Positions 7,483-16,503 of a stretch of DNA of 43,345 nt are shown here, piece after piece (the stretch's first letter is position 1; every line of letters begins with the position of its first letter). The position numbers and the translations under genes are program-made. This stretch comes from Reyranella soli (GTDB lineage: Bacteria > Pseudomonadota > Alphaproteobacteria > Reyranellales > Reyranellaceae). The notes beneath the pieces are model-generated. The model was not told the DNA's origin, made no database searches, and worked only from the letters and a program-made list of their open reading frames with translations. The stretch covers positions 1 to 43,345 of the forward strand of contig NZ_BKAJ01000122.1 of NCBI RefSeq assembly GCF_007992495.1, written 5' to 3'.

Positions 7483-7878
7483 ATGCGTCTGTTGATCGCC
7501 AGCATGGCCGCTTTGGCGGCTGTCGCCCTTGCCGCCCCGTCCTACGCCCAGACCCCGGAAGACAGCACGACGGCGCCGGCAGCTCCGGCCCCGGTTCCGA
7601 CCGCCAAGCCCAAGCCCGGCACGGCGGCCTACTGCCAGAGCCTGAAGACGTCCAGCTCGCGCAGCTCCTGCCTCAAGAAGGTGAGCAGCGCCAGCAAGAC
7701 CACGACGACCAAGGCGTCGGCCACGACGGCCAAGAAGACCAAGAAGAGCACGACGACGCCGGCCGCGCCCAAGCAGCCCGACGTCGGCCAGCTCAGCGCC
7801 CCGCCGGCCGCCGCTCCTGCGGCGACGACGCCGTCGGGCAGCGTCGCCGTTCCGCCGCTGCCGCAGAAGACCATTTGA
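7483..7878 (+). CDS. Secreted Ala/Pro/Lys/Thr-rich protein, function unknown
   Basis: A 131-residue protein with a clear Sec signal peptide (hydrophobic core LLIASMAALAAVALAAP, probable cleavage after SYAQ or SYA). A low-complexity mature part follows. It contains a short Cys-bearing motif (YCQSLKTSSSRSSCLKK, two Cys that could form a disulfide), then runs of Ser, Lys and Thr and a Pro/Ala-rich tail. Similar 'PsiF-like' short repeats with paired Cys exist in proteobacterial periplasmic proteins, but I cannot place this protein firmly. It has its own good promoter (7393-7420) and stands alone in its transcript. Confidence 0.75.
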   Translation: MRLLIASMAALAAVALAAPSYAQTPEDSTTAPAAPAPVPTAKPKPGTAAYCQSLKTSSSRSSCLKKVSSASKTTTTKASATTAKKTKKSTTTPAAPKQPDVGQLSAPPAAAPAATTPSGSVAVPPLPQKTI

Positions 7879-7963
7879 CGGGCGAAGCCCGTCACCCTGA
7901 GCGCAGCCGAAGGGTCTACAGCGCGACGAGGCCCCTCGACTTCGCTTCGCTTCGCTCGGGGTG
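7877..7963. repeat. Dispersed intergenic repeat of the 'CCCTCGACTTCG' type
   Basis: The segment starts with the hairpin GACGGGC-GAA-GCCCGTC (7877-7893), overlapping the stop of the secreted-protein gene. ACCCTGAGCGCAGCCGAAGG and CCCTCGACTTCGCTTCGC follow. The same wording reappears in altered form at 13814-13935. Such elements are scattered in alphaproteobacterial genomes. Confidence 0.65.
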
Positions 7964-8000
7964 AGAGATAAAGTCGCCTCCCATTTTTCGGGAGAGCGAC

Positions 8001-8867
8001 ATGGCCGGCCATTCCGCGGCGTTGATATCGACCGAAGAGCTCGCGCGCCGCATGGACGCGCCGGGCCTTCGCCTCTTCGACTGCACGACCTATCTGCGCC
8101 CCCGGCCCGAGGGCGGCTACAACGTCGAAAGCGGCCGCGCCAACTACGACCAGGGCCATATCCCGGGCGCCGCCTTCCTCGACATCGCCGGTGAGATATC
8201 CGAGCCGGACTCCAAGCTGCGCTTCACCATGCCGTCGCTGGGCGCGCTCACCACCGCCTTCGCGGCCAAGGGCATCGGGCATGGCACCTTCGTGGTGCTG
8301 TACAGCCATGCCTCGCCGAACTGGGCGACGCGCGTCTGGTGGATGCTGCGCGCCATCGGCTTCGACGACGCGGCGATCCTCGATGGCGGGCTCGACAAGT
8401 GGAAGGCCGAAGGCCGGCCGCTCAGCACCGCCGTCACGCGCTATCCGGCCGCGACACTCACCTTGCGCGGACGGCCCGAGATCTTCGTCGACAAGGAGGC
8501 GATCAAGGCGGCCATCGGCAAGACCGACACGCTGACGCTGAATGCGCTCAGCCACGACCAGCACAAGGGCACAGGCGGCGTCGTCTACGGACGCGCCGGA
8601 CGCATCGCGGGATCGTCATGCGTGCCGGCAGCGAGCCTGTTCGGACCGGACAAGACCCTGAAGCCGATCGCCGAATTGCGCGCCGCCTTCGAAGGCGTCG
8701 GCGCGGCACCGGACAAGCGCGTGCTGGTCTATTGCGGCGGCGGCATCGCCGCCACGCTCGACGCCTTCGTGCTGACGGCTCTGCTCGGCCACAAGAACGT
8801 CTCGGTGTATGACAACTCAATGCAGGAATGGTCCAACGACGCCAGCCTGCCGATGGAAACCGGTTGA
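8001..8867 (+). CDS. Two-domain sulfurtransferase (rhodanese / 3-mercaptopyruvate type)
   Basis: A 288-residue protein with tandem rhodanese domains (about 8-140 and 160-285). It transfers sulfane sulfur from thiosulfate or 3-mercaptopyruvate to an acceptor such as cyanide or thioredoxin. The C-terminal domain carries the catalytic loop CGGGIAAT with Cys245. The N-terminal domain has the usual YDQGHIPGA strand but Ser102 where an active Cys would be, as is normal for the structural half. The CGGG.. loop departs from both CRKGVT and CGSGVTA, so substrate choice is unclear. GGGAGAG precedes the ATG. DUF1330 and an unknown gene follow closely and are probably cotranscribed. Confidence 0.88.
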   Translation: MAGHSAALISTEELARRMDAPGLRLFDCTTYLRPRPEGGYNVESGRANYDQGHIPGAAFLDIAGEISEPDSKLRFTMPSLGALTTAFAAKGIGHGTFVVLYSHASPNWATRVWWMLRAIGFDDAAILDGGLDKWKAEGRPLSTAVTRYPAATLTLRGRPEIFVDKEAIKAAIGKTDTLTLNALSHDQHKGTGGVVYGRAGRIAGSSCVPAASLFGPDKTLKPIAELRAAFEGVGAAPDKRVLVYCGGGIAATLDAFVLTALLGHKNVSVYDNSMQEWSNDASLPMETG

Positions 8868-8881
8868 TCGAGGAGGATGCC

Positions 8882-9175
8882 ATGCCCGCTTACATGATCG
8901 TCGAGGTCGAGACGACCGACGAGGCCCTGATGGCCGAATACCGCAAGCACACGCCGGGGCTGGTCGCCAAGTTCGGCGGCAAGTTCATCGTGCGCGGCGG
9001 CAAGACGCGCACGCTCGAAGGTGGCTGGACGCCGCCGCGCGTCGTGGTGCTGGAATTCCCGAGCTACGAGGCGGCGGAGAAGTTCTACGAGTCGCCGGAA
9101 TACAAGCCCGTGCTCGAGATGCGGCTCAAGGCCGGCAAGTCCAAGGCGATCCTCGTCGACGGCCACAGTGGCTGA
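8882..9175 (+). CDS. DUF1330 family protein
   Basis: A 97-residue protein matching the DUF1330 pattern: a dimeric alpha/beta ferredoxin-like barrel. Visible landmarks are the first strand AYMIVEVETTD, the central GKFIVRGGKTRTLEGGW block and the VVLEFPSYEAAEKFYESPEY helix with the typical YxxP-like end. The biochemical role of the family is not established. GAGGAGG lies before the ATG at 8882. It follows the sulfurtransferase by 14 bases and overlaps the next gene's likely GTG start by 8 bases, indicating an operon. Confidence 0.88.
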   Translation: MPAYMIVEVETTDEALMAEYRKHTPGLVAKFGGKFIVRGGKTRTLEGGWTPPRVVVLEFPSYEAAEKFYESPEYKPVLEMRLKAGKSKAILVDGHSG

Positions 9176-10241
9176 TTCTGGGGCTGATACGGCCGCGTAT
9201 CGCGCGGTCGGCACTCTCTACAACGCACTGATGACCGCCCTGATCCTGGGGCTGGTCACGCGGCGTGGTGAGGACACCGCGCGGGAATATGTCTTTCGCC
9301 ATTTCCGCCGGCAGCACCTCGAGAAGTTCTTGCCTGGCTTGCAGAAGCTCGGCATCGCCGGCGTGCCCGACGCGCCGGCCTGTGCGCTCTATCACTATCA
9401 TTCGAATGCGCTGGGCGGCGTGAAGACGGGCTACCTGCGCGAAAGCGACAGGAAGGCCTGGGTGCGCTATCCGCCGCCGCGCTGGATCTGGCGCGGCACG
9501 GCGATCGCGGCCGTGCCGCATGCGGTGTCGGCAGCGATGCTGCACGGCTGGCACGGCCACAACGGCGTGTCGCTCGGCAATCCGGGCCTTGGCTTCGTCT
9601 GCACCGGCATGACGGTCGACGGCATGCCGGGCCTCGAAGGCTACTATTTCGATTACGGCCGGCCGCTCAAGGAAGAGGAGCGCGTGCGCTTCGCCTACGG
9701 CAAGGAAGAGATGCCGCGCGTCGATTGGGCGGCGCAGCCCAAGCTCGAGACGGCGAACTGGCCCGAGGAGCGCCGGCAGCGCACCTTCCGCGCCTATGCC
9801 CTGGAATATCTGCGCACCATGCTGCCGACGCTGCAGGAGCTTTTAGGACCCGCCGACGCGCAGATAGAGCTCGGCCGCGTGGCGCGCCTGGTCGGCCTGC
9901 AGTTCCATGAGGAGACGGCGCGCGACATGGGGCTGCCGACCGACGTCGAGCGCGGCGACCTGCAAAGCGCCCGCGACTTCGCGCGTTGGCTGGCGGCCGT
10001 GCTGGCGGCAGAGGGCGAGGAGGTCGAAACCTCGGAAGCCGATGGCGCGGTGACGGTGAGACAGGACGGCTGGCGTGCGGTGCGGGAGTTGTCGCTGCCT
10101 GATCCGCTGAAAGCCTTCGATGCCTGGAACGAACTATGGTTGGGCGCGGCCGCGGCGCACGACCGGTTCCTGAAGGTTCAGACGACGCGGTCGCTCGGCG
10201 ATCGCGGCTGGCAGGCAGCCTGGCGGATCGCCGCCAGGTAG
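9168..10241 (+). CDS. Protein of unknown function, 357 residues
   Basis: The reading frame is clear but I do not recognise the family. The start is taken as the GTG at 9168, which overlaps the end of the DUF1330 gene; an ATG at 9231 (MTALILGLVTRRG) is the alternative. There is no signal peptide and no obvious membrane span. Notable stretches are rich in His, Trp and Tyr: YHYHSNALGGVKTGYL, RYPPPRWIWRG, MLHGWHGHNGVSLGNPGLG and GLEGYYFDYGRPL. A cofactor-free or metal-binding enzyme is possible but unproven. The 3' end overlaps the Nudix gene on the other strand by 64 bases. Confidence 0.75.
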   Translation: MADSGADTAAYRAVGTLYNALMTALILGLVTRRGEDTAREYVFRHFRRQHLEKFLPGLQKLGIAGVPDAPACALYHYHSNALGGVKTGYLRESDRKAWVRYPPPRWIWRGTAIAAVPHAVSAAMLHGWHGHNGVSLGNPGLGFVCTGMTVDGMPGLEGYYFDYGRPLKEEERVRFAYGKEEMPRVDWAAQPKLETANWPEERRQRTFRAYALEYLRTMLPTLQELLGPADAQIELGRVARLVGLQFHEETARDMGLPTDVERGDLQSARDFARWLAAVLAAEGEEVETSEADGAVTVRQDGWRAVRELSLPDPLKAFDAWNELWLGAAAAHDRFLKVQTTRSLGDRGWQAAWRIAAR

Positions 10242-10600
10242 CAGCCCGGCAGCCTGTGGCCCGCGACGCTGTCACCGAGGTCGTCGAGGGCAAGCCAGCG
10301 TGTCTCCAGATGCTCGTGGCTGAGCACGACGGCATCGTTGCCGACCAGGCGGCAGACGAACGGCAGGATGCGCACGAAGCGGCTGGGAAGGACCTCGAAC
10401 AGATGCTCGTCGAGCGCCGCACCGACCTCGACACTGAGCCCTGCCTCTTCGCGCACCTCGCGTTCGAGTGCCGTGGGATGATCCTCACCCGGATCGGGCC
10501 GCCCGCCCGGTAGATCCCATTCGTCGCGCTCGTTGAGCAACAGCAGGACGCGGCCGCGATCGATCAGCACGCCTTTCACGGAAATCGGGTACGTGGCCAC
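10178..10600 (-). CDS. Nudix hydrolase
   Basis: A 140-residue protein carrying a perfect Nudix box, GX5EX7REUXEEXGU: Gly33, Glu39, Arg47-Glu48, Glu51-Glu52 and Gly54, within PGGRPDPGED to REVREEAGL. Nudix enzymes split a nucleoside diphosphate linked to another group, using Mg2+ bound by the box glutamates. The substrate is not predictable. The start is a GTG at 10600, five bases after the stop of the LprI-like gene, so the two are cotranscribed. The last 64 bases overlap the end of the convergent gene at 9168-10241. Confidence 0.9.
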   Translation of the reverse strand: MATYPISVKGVLIDRGRVLLLLNERDEWDLPGGRPDPGEDHPTALEREVREEAGLSVEVGAALDEHLFEVLPSRFVRILPFVCRLVGNDAVVLSHEHLETRWLALDDLGDSVAGHRLPGCYLAAIRQAACQPRSPSDRVV

Positions 10601-10605
10601 GCCTC

Positions 10606-11148
10606 TCAATAGACGAAGCCGCGTCGATAGAGCAGCGCGCGCTCCGCCGTCCTGTCTCGCTGGCAACGGGCGGGCTGAATGATCCGGTCCGTTCCTGGAC
10701 CAACCTGGGCAGCCGCGAACGCGCAATCCGCCTCCCCGGCCAGCCACGCCTGATGCGCCTCTCCCAGAAGAGGGAGCGCTGCTTCGAGCGGCGGATTGAA
10801 GGGGAGCTTCGCGGCCGCCTCGTCCCACTTGGCGGCCTGCCGACGCAGCGAGGCGTACTCCCTGTCGAGGATTGCCGCCCACGCTTGTCCCTCGGCCGAG
10901 GCGCAGTACATCGCCTGATGGGCTCTGGAATCGAGATCCGTCGTGTCCACGCAGCGACGAGTCTCCTGGCCGATACACCGGCGCGTCGCTTCCGTACCCG
11001 TCCGGAGCTGCTCCTTCTCCGCCGACGCGATGCACTCCAGGATTAGATGCTCGCTCGCCCTGAAGTCCGCTGCCGAATGCTGCGCATTGGCCTCGGAAGT
11101 CGTGCCGACAAGGCAAAGCATACCGACGACCGTCAACAAGCTTCGCAT
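10606..11148 (-). CDS. Secreted LprI/DUF1311-like protein
   Basis: A 180-residue exported protein. The signal peptide is MRSLLTVVGMLCLVGTTSEANA, with cleavage likely after ANA. The mature part has paired Cys throughout, and a C-terminal block HQAWLAGEADCAFAAAQVGP followed by CQRDRTAERALLY. This fits the DUF1311/LprI pattern W..R-D-C ... C ... T..R...L. Some family members inhibit lysozyme; that role here is inference only. The ATG at 11148 follows GGGAG; a second ATG at 11154 abuts that site too closely. The Nudix gene follows after five bases. Confidence 0.75.
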   Translation of the reverse strand: MRSLLTVVGMLCLVGTTSEANAQHSAADFRASEHLILECIASAEKEQLRTGTEATRRCIGQETRRCVDTTDLDSRAHQAMYCASAEGQAWAAILDREYASLRRQAAKWDEAAAKLPFNPPLEAALPLLGEAHQAWLAGEADCAFAAAQVGPGTDRIIQPARCQRDRTAERALLYRRGFVY

Positions 11149-11203
11149 CGCCATCTCCCGTCGGCGCGCAGGCTATCGGGCCTCGTCGCGGCCGGCATCC
11201 GGA

Positions 11204-11236
11204 CAAAGAAAAGGCCGGGGATTGCTCCCCGGCCCT
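11204..11236 (-). terminator. Rho-independent terminator of groESL
   Basis: On the minus strand, GGCCGGGG-AGCAAT-CCCCGGCC is followed by TTTTCTTT, 29 bases beyond the groEL stop. The 8-base GC-only stem and T-rich tail make a strong terminator. Confidence 0.9.
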
Positions 11237-11262
11237 TCCGTAACATCTGTCGTCGACTGGAC

Positions 11263-12903
<1,641 letters not shown>

Positions 12904-12953
12904 TGCTTATCCCTCTTGGTTGGATTGAGTGTGTTGTCTGGATGGCGGAGCGA

Positions 12954-13271
12954 TCAGGCGGCCTTCTTGGCGGCCGCGGCGGAACCCTCGAGGATTCCCA
13001 TGATGTCGCTCTCCTTCATGATCAGATACTCGACGCCGTCGAGCTTGACCTCGGTGCCGGACCACTTGCCGAACAGGATGCGATCACCTGCCTTGACGTC
13101 GGGAGCGACCAGCGCACCCTTCTCATCCCGGGCGCCCGGGCCGACGGCGACGACTTCGCCTTCCATCGGCTTTTCCTTGGCCGTATCCGGAATGATGATG
13201 CCGCCCTTGGTCTTCTCTTCCTCCGCGACGCGCTTGACCACGACGCGATCGTGAAGCGGACGGAACTTCAT
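12954..13271 (-). CDS. groS: Co-chaperonin GroES (10 kDa)
   Basis: A 105-residue protein, the heptameric lid of GroEL. The N-terminal strand KFRPLHDRVVVKRVAEEEKT, the mobile loop KGGIIIPDTAKEKPMEGEVV and the strand DRILFGKWSGTEVKLDGVEYLIM are as expected. It is slightly longer than the usual 95-97 residues because of an Ala/Lys-rich tail (GSAAAAKKAA). GGAGGA precedes the ATG. The promoter at 13375-13403 and the CIRCE element at 13338-13364 show heat-shock control of the operon. Confidence 0.97.
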   Translation of the reverse strand: MKFRPLHDRVVVKRVAEEEKTKGGIIIPDTAKEKPMEGEVVAVGPGARDEKGALVAPDVKAGDRILFGKWSGTEVKLDGVEYLIMKESDIMGILEGSAAAAKKAA

Positions 13272-13337
13272 GCTTCTTCCTCCAATATCCCTGGTTGAAC
13301 CTGCGCGGCTAGGCAGCCGCGACGGAAAGGACTGCTA

Positions 13338-13364
13338 TCAGCACTCTCCTGTGGTGAGTGCCAA
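13338..13364. promoter_or_regulatory. CIRCE operator (HrcA site) upstream of groESL
   Basis: CAGCACTC, 9 bases, GAGTGCCAA. With the flanking base this matches the consensus TTAGCACTC-N9-GAGTGCTAA at 16 of 18 positions. It starts 11 bases downstream of the -10 box, which is the usual place for HrcA repression. Confidence 0.9.
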
Positions 13365-13374
13365 CGCGCCTGCG

Positions 13375-13403
13375 ATTTAGGGGTGTGGACGGAATGAGTC
13401 AAG
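13375..13403 (-). promoter_or_regulatory. groESL promoter (RpoD/RpoH-like)
   Basis: On the minus strand, CTTGAC (13398-13403), a 17-base spacer and CTAAAT (13375-13380). The CTTG -35 start resembles alphaproteobacterial heat-shock promoters. Confidence 0.7.
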
Positions 13404-13424
13404 GCGCGGGAACAAAGTCACTTC

Positions 13425-13460
13425 GCATTAGCAGCAATCTCAAGGGAGTGCTGCTAATGC
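13425..13460. promoter_or_regulatory. 12-base perfect inverted repeat between groESL and usg
   Basis: GCATTAGCAGCA and TGCTGCTAATGC flank a 12-base spacer. The right side includes GAGTGCT, a CIRCE half-site. It lies 22 bases upstream of the groESL -35 box and could be a second operator or a usg control site. Confidence 0.45.
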
Positions 13461-13542
13461 CTTGATGTGAAACGAATTTTCTTGGATTTTTGTTAAGCGT
13501 GCGTGACTATTCCCTTACGAGCGTTGTGTCAAGGAGTGCTCG

Positions 13543-13809
13543 ATGGACCGTAGTTTTACTGCGCAGCTCAACAACTATCGCCTGACGACCGCCGAAATCC
13601 TCTATTGGATGCCAGATCACCGGCATGTCCTGCAGAGTTTCGTATGGCAGAACCTGGATCTGGCGCCGAGGTTTCCCGCCCTCACCAAGTTCCTCGACTT
13701 CTGGGAACACAATCTCGACGGCAAGGTGCACCGCGTGCGGGTGGCCAACGCCCAGCTGATCAAGCCGGCCGAGTTCCGCTTCTCCAACGGGCTATACGCG
13801 CTGCACTGA
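13543..13809 (+). CDS. usg: Usg-family protein
   Basis: An 88-residue protein matching the alphaproteobacterial Usg family over nearly its whole length: LNNYRLTTAEILYWMPDH, the LQSFVWQNLDLAPRFPALTK block, and KFLDFWEHNLDGKVHRVRVA followed by QLIKPAEFR. The family was named from a gene upstream of trpF in Caulobacter; its biochemical role is not established. AAGGAG precedes the ATG. Here it is alone and divergent from groESL rather than next to trp genes. Confidence 0.9.
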   Translation: MDRSFTAQLNNYRLTTAEILYWMPDHRHVLQSFVWQNLDLAPRFPALTKFLDFWEHNLDGKVHRVRVANAQLIKPAEFRFSNGLYALH

Positions 13810-13813
13810 TTTC

Positions 13814-13935
13814 CGTCGTCCCGACCGGAGCGCGAAGCGCGGAGTGGAGGGACCTTCTCTCCACAACAAGCCGCATATCGTCGAAAGAAGATCCCTCGAC
13901 TGCGCCGCCTATGGGCGGCTTCGCTCGGGATGACG
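13814..13935. repeat. Dispersed intergenic repeat, bounded by inverted ends
   Basis: CGTCGTCCCGA (13814-13824) and TCGGGATGACG (13925-13935) are inverted ends, one mismatch apart. Inside are GGAGCGCGAAGCGCGGAGTG and CCCTCGACTGCGCC followed by GGCTTCGCTCGGGATG. Related wording is at 7877-7963. The element runs into the 3' end of the gene at 13909-14886. Confidence 0.65.
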
Positions 13936-14886
13936 AGCTATTTCGTATTCCGCAGCCGTGCGCGCGATCAGCTCGGCGACCGACGGGATGTCGGCCACGC
14001 CCGACACGGAGTGACCGGCGCTCCAGATGTCCTTCCATCGTTTGGCATCCGGCTTATCGCGTTCCGCCGCGTTGATGTCCTTCGCGATATCGATCGAACC
14101 GCGCATCGGCAGGTTGTCGGGATCGAGGCCGGCGGCAGCGATCGACGGTCGCAGCATGTTGGTCTCGAGCCCGGTGAAGGCGCGGGTCAGCAGCACGTCG
14201 TCGAGCCGGCTCTTCACCAACATTTCCTTGTAGCCGTCCTTGGCCAGGCTCTCGCGCGTGGCGATGAACTTGGTGCCCATGTAGGCGAGATCGCAGCCCA
14301 GCGTCTCGGCCGCGGCGATCGCCTGGCCGTCGGCCATGCCGCCTGCCATGACGACGATGCCGTCCCAGAATTTCCGCACCGCGCGCACGAAGGCGAACGG
14401 ATTGACCCAGCCGGTCTGGCCGCCGGCGCCTGCCGTCAGCAGCACCAGGCCGTCGACGCCGGCGGCGACGGCCTTCTCGGCGTGGCGCACGGAAGCGACG
14501 TCGGCCAGCACCAGGCAGCCCGCGTCCTTGAGCGGCTTCAGCACCGGCTCGGGCGAGCCGACGCTGGTGATGACGATCTCGACCTTGTGGCGCAGGACGG
14601 CAGCGAGATCGTCGGGCACGCGCGTGTTGGAGCGATGCACGATCAGGTTGGGGCAAAGAGGTGCCGTGGGCTTGCCGGTCTCGTCGGCAGCACGCTTCAA
14701 GTCGTCGGCCATGTCGGCCAGCCAGCGGTCGAGTTCTTCTACGGTGCGACAGTTCGCGGTAGGGAACGAACCGATGACGCCGGCGCGGCACGCGGCCTTC
14801 ACCAGCGCCGGCCCGGACACCAGGAACATCGGGGCTGCGATCAGCGGCAGACCGAGGCGACTTTTCAGCGAGGCGGGCAATGACAT
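13909..14886 (-). CDS. Nitronate monooxygenase-like FMN oxidoreductase
   Basis: A 325-residue TIM-barrel flavoprotein of the nitronate monooxygenase / 2-nitropropane dioxygenase family. Blocks seen are RLGLPLIAAPMFLVSGPALV at the N-terminus, the phosphate-binding LTAGAGGQTGW (residues about 155-165) and VVMAGGMADGQAI followed by GTKFIATRES. The ATG at 14886 is used; the in-frame TTG at 14892 has better spacing from TGAGG and could be the true start. The EamA transporter stop overlaps that ribosome site, so the pair is an operon. The last residues (RHPERSRP) are encoded by the dispersed repeat, so the native C-terminus has probably been replaced. Confidence 0.85.
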   Translation of the reverse strand: MSLPASLKSRLGLPLIAAPMFLVSGPALVKAACRAGVIGSFPTANCRTVEELDRWLADMADDLKRAADETGKPTAPLCPNLIVHRSNTRVPDDLAAVLRHKVEIVITSVGSPEPVLKPLKDAGCLVLADVASVRHAEKAVAAGVDGLVLLTAGAGGQTGWVNPFAFVRAVRKFWDGIVVMAGGMADGQAIAAAETLGCDLAYMGTKFIATRESLAKDGYKEMLVKSRLDDVLLTRAFTGLETNMLRPSIAAAGLDPDNLPMRGSIDIAKDINAAERDKPDAKRWKDIWSAGHSVSGVADIPSVAELIARTAAEYEIARHPERSRP

Positions 14887-14899
14887 GGCCAAGATTACC

Positions 14900-15736
14900 T
14901 CAGCGCGTGATGGCGAGAAGCATGATCCCGGCCGTCACCAGCAGCGCCGCAGCAACGCGGCGCGGGCCAAAGCCCTCCTTCAGGACGACCGTGCCCAGCA
15001 CCGTGCCAAAGATCACGCTGGTTTCGCGCAAAGCCGTTACCGGCCCGAGCGGCAGGTGCTGGGCTGCGACGAGATAGGCGAGGAAACCCACCACGGACAC
15101 CGCGCCTGTCAGCAGCCCCAGCGCGCCGTAACGTCGGGCGTAGGCCAGGACGGCGGCGTGCCGAACGGTGATGCCATAGCAAAGCATGCCCAAGCCCGTG
15201 ACGATCTCCAGACACGCCTGAAAGCCCAGCACCGTGCCGGCGGTGCGCACGCCCAACCCGGCGAAGGAGCTGTAGGTGGCGACCGAGACGCCGGTCGCCA
15301 GGGCAAAGCCCACCGCGCCGCCACTGGCGCCGGCGCCGAAGGAAAGGGCCATGATGCCGAGCGAGATCATTGCGACCGCCGCGACCTGGCCCAGGCCCAG
15401 CGTCTCGCCGATCGCGAAGAAAGCGGCGATCGTGGTCAGCATCGGCGCCAGGCCGCGCGCCAGCGGGTAAACGACGCTCATGTCGCCGACACCGTACGAG
15501 CGAATCAGAAGAGCGTAGTAGGCGAACATCACCGCGGCGGTGAGAGCCAGCCACTTCCAGCTCTCGGGCGCGGGCCAATCGACGAATGGCAAGGCAACCA
15601 GGCCGAACAGCAATCCCACCGTCCGGATCGCCACCATCGTCAGGACGCGATCGCCGGCCGACTTCATCAAGGCATTCCAGACGGCGTTGGCGATCGCCGA
15701 CAGGATGACCAGGCCGTAGAGCAGCGCCGCGGACAT
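14900..15736 (-). CDS. EamA/DMT-family transporter
   Basis: A 278-residue membrane protein with ten predicted spans in two homologous EamA halves (about 1-135 and 140-278). Landmarks are ILSAIANAVWNALMKSAGD, the VVYPLARGLAPMLTTIAAF segment and the repeated GPVTALRETSVIFGTVLGTV block with an ExxG-like end (LKEGF). Family members export amino acids or metabolites, or take up solutes; the substrate is unknown. It is the first gene of the operon with the nitronate monooxygenase-like enzyme. An in-frame TTG directly precedes the ATG at 15736. Confidence 0.87.
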   Translation of the reverse strand: MSAALLYGLVILSAIANAVWNALMKSAGDRVLTMVAIRTVGLLFGLVALPFVDWPAPESWKWLALTAAVMFAYYALLIRSYGVGDMSVVYPLARGLAPMLTTIAAFFAIGETLGLGQVAAVAMISLGIMALSFGAGASGGAVGFALATGVSVATYSSFAGLGVRTAGTVLGFQACLEIVTGLGMLCYGITVRHAAVLAYARRYGALGLLTGAVSVVGFLAYLVAAQHLPLGPVTALRETSVIFGTVLGTVVLKEGFGPRRVAAALLVTAGIMLLAITR

Positions 15737-15833
15737 CAACCGATTACCGGGCGCATCCTGCGGGCGGTCAACGGCCGAGACGCCGTCGAGCCGCCACGCA
15801 GACAGTTGTAAGGTCGCGAGCCGCGACGAGAAA

Positions 15834-16460
15834 TCAGACCGCCGCGGCGAGGCCTTCCTGCTCGATCGTGCGCTTCACGGCCGGGCGATTCTTCATGCGC
15901 TCGTAGTGGGCGGCGCAGTTCTTGGGCAGCGTCATCTTCATGCGCGCCGCGGCCCAGAACTCGACGTAGAACAGAGCGGCGTCGGCGATCGAGAACTGGC
16001 CGGCGACGTACTCCTTGCCCTCGAGCGCCTTGTCCATGATGGCGAGGCCCTTCTCCATGATCTCCTTGCCGCGCGCCTTGACCGTGTCGTGATCGGCCTC
16101 GCTCGGCGCGTAGTTGGCCGGACGGAACATGCGCGAGAAGCCCTGCATGTGCATGGTCGAGACGACGTAGTCCAACGCCTCGAGGACCTTCGCCTCGCTG
16201 TCGGGATCGCTGGGCAGCAGGCCCTTGTCGGGATTCTTGCGCGCGAGCCAGGTGGCGATCGCCGGGAACTCGGTCAGCACCGAGCCGTCGTCCTTCACCA
16301 GCGTCGGCACCTTGGACTTCGGATTGATCTTCACGAAGTCGGGGCCGTACTGCTCCTGCTTGGCGCCGTCGATCTTCTGCAGATCGTACGGCTTGCCGAT
16401 CTCCTCGAGGAGAACGTGGATGCCGATCGAGCAGGCGCCGGGCATGTAATAGAGCTTCAT
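15834..16460 (-). CDS. Glutathione S-transferase, beta class
   Basis: A 208-residue cytosolic GST. The N-terminal thioredoxin-like domain (1-80) opens with KLYYMPGACS, placing Cys10 as in beta-class bacterial enzymes. SKVPTLVKDDGSVLTEFPAI holds the cis-Pro and the glutathione-binding Glu/Phe. The helical C-terminal domain contains GQFSIADAALFYVEFW. Such enzymes conjugate glutathione to electrophiles or protect against oxidants. AAGGGAG precedes the ATG at 16460. The gene is divergent from the aldolase at 16658, and the double-hairpin element 16504-16630 fills the gap. Confidence 0.92.
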   Translation of the reverse strand: MKLYYMPGACSIGIHVLLEEIGKPYDLQKIDGAKQEQYGPDFVKINPKSKVPTLVKDDGSVLTEFPAIATWLARKNPDKGLLPSDPDSEAKVLEALDYVVSTMHMQGFSRMFRPANYAPSEADHDTVKARGKEIMEKGLAIMDKALEGKEYVAGQFSIADAALFYVEFWAAARMKMTLPKNCAAHYERMKNRPAVKRTIEQEGLAAAV

Positions 16461-16503
16461 GGCTAACTCCCTTGAGTTGGGTGGTCGTCGTGGACGGCGG
16501 ACG

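Noticed and set aside
10601..11206. Extension of the Nudix gene to a 342-residue protein
   Set aside because: The extension lies in another frame across the LprI-like gene; the Nudix fold is complete from the GTG at 10600.
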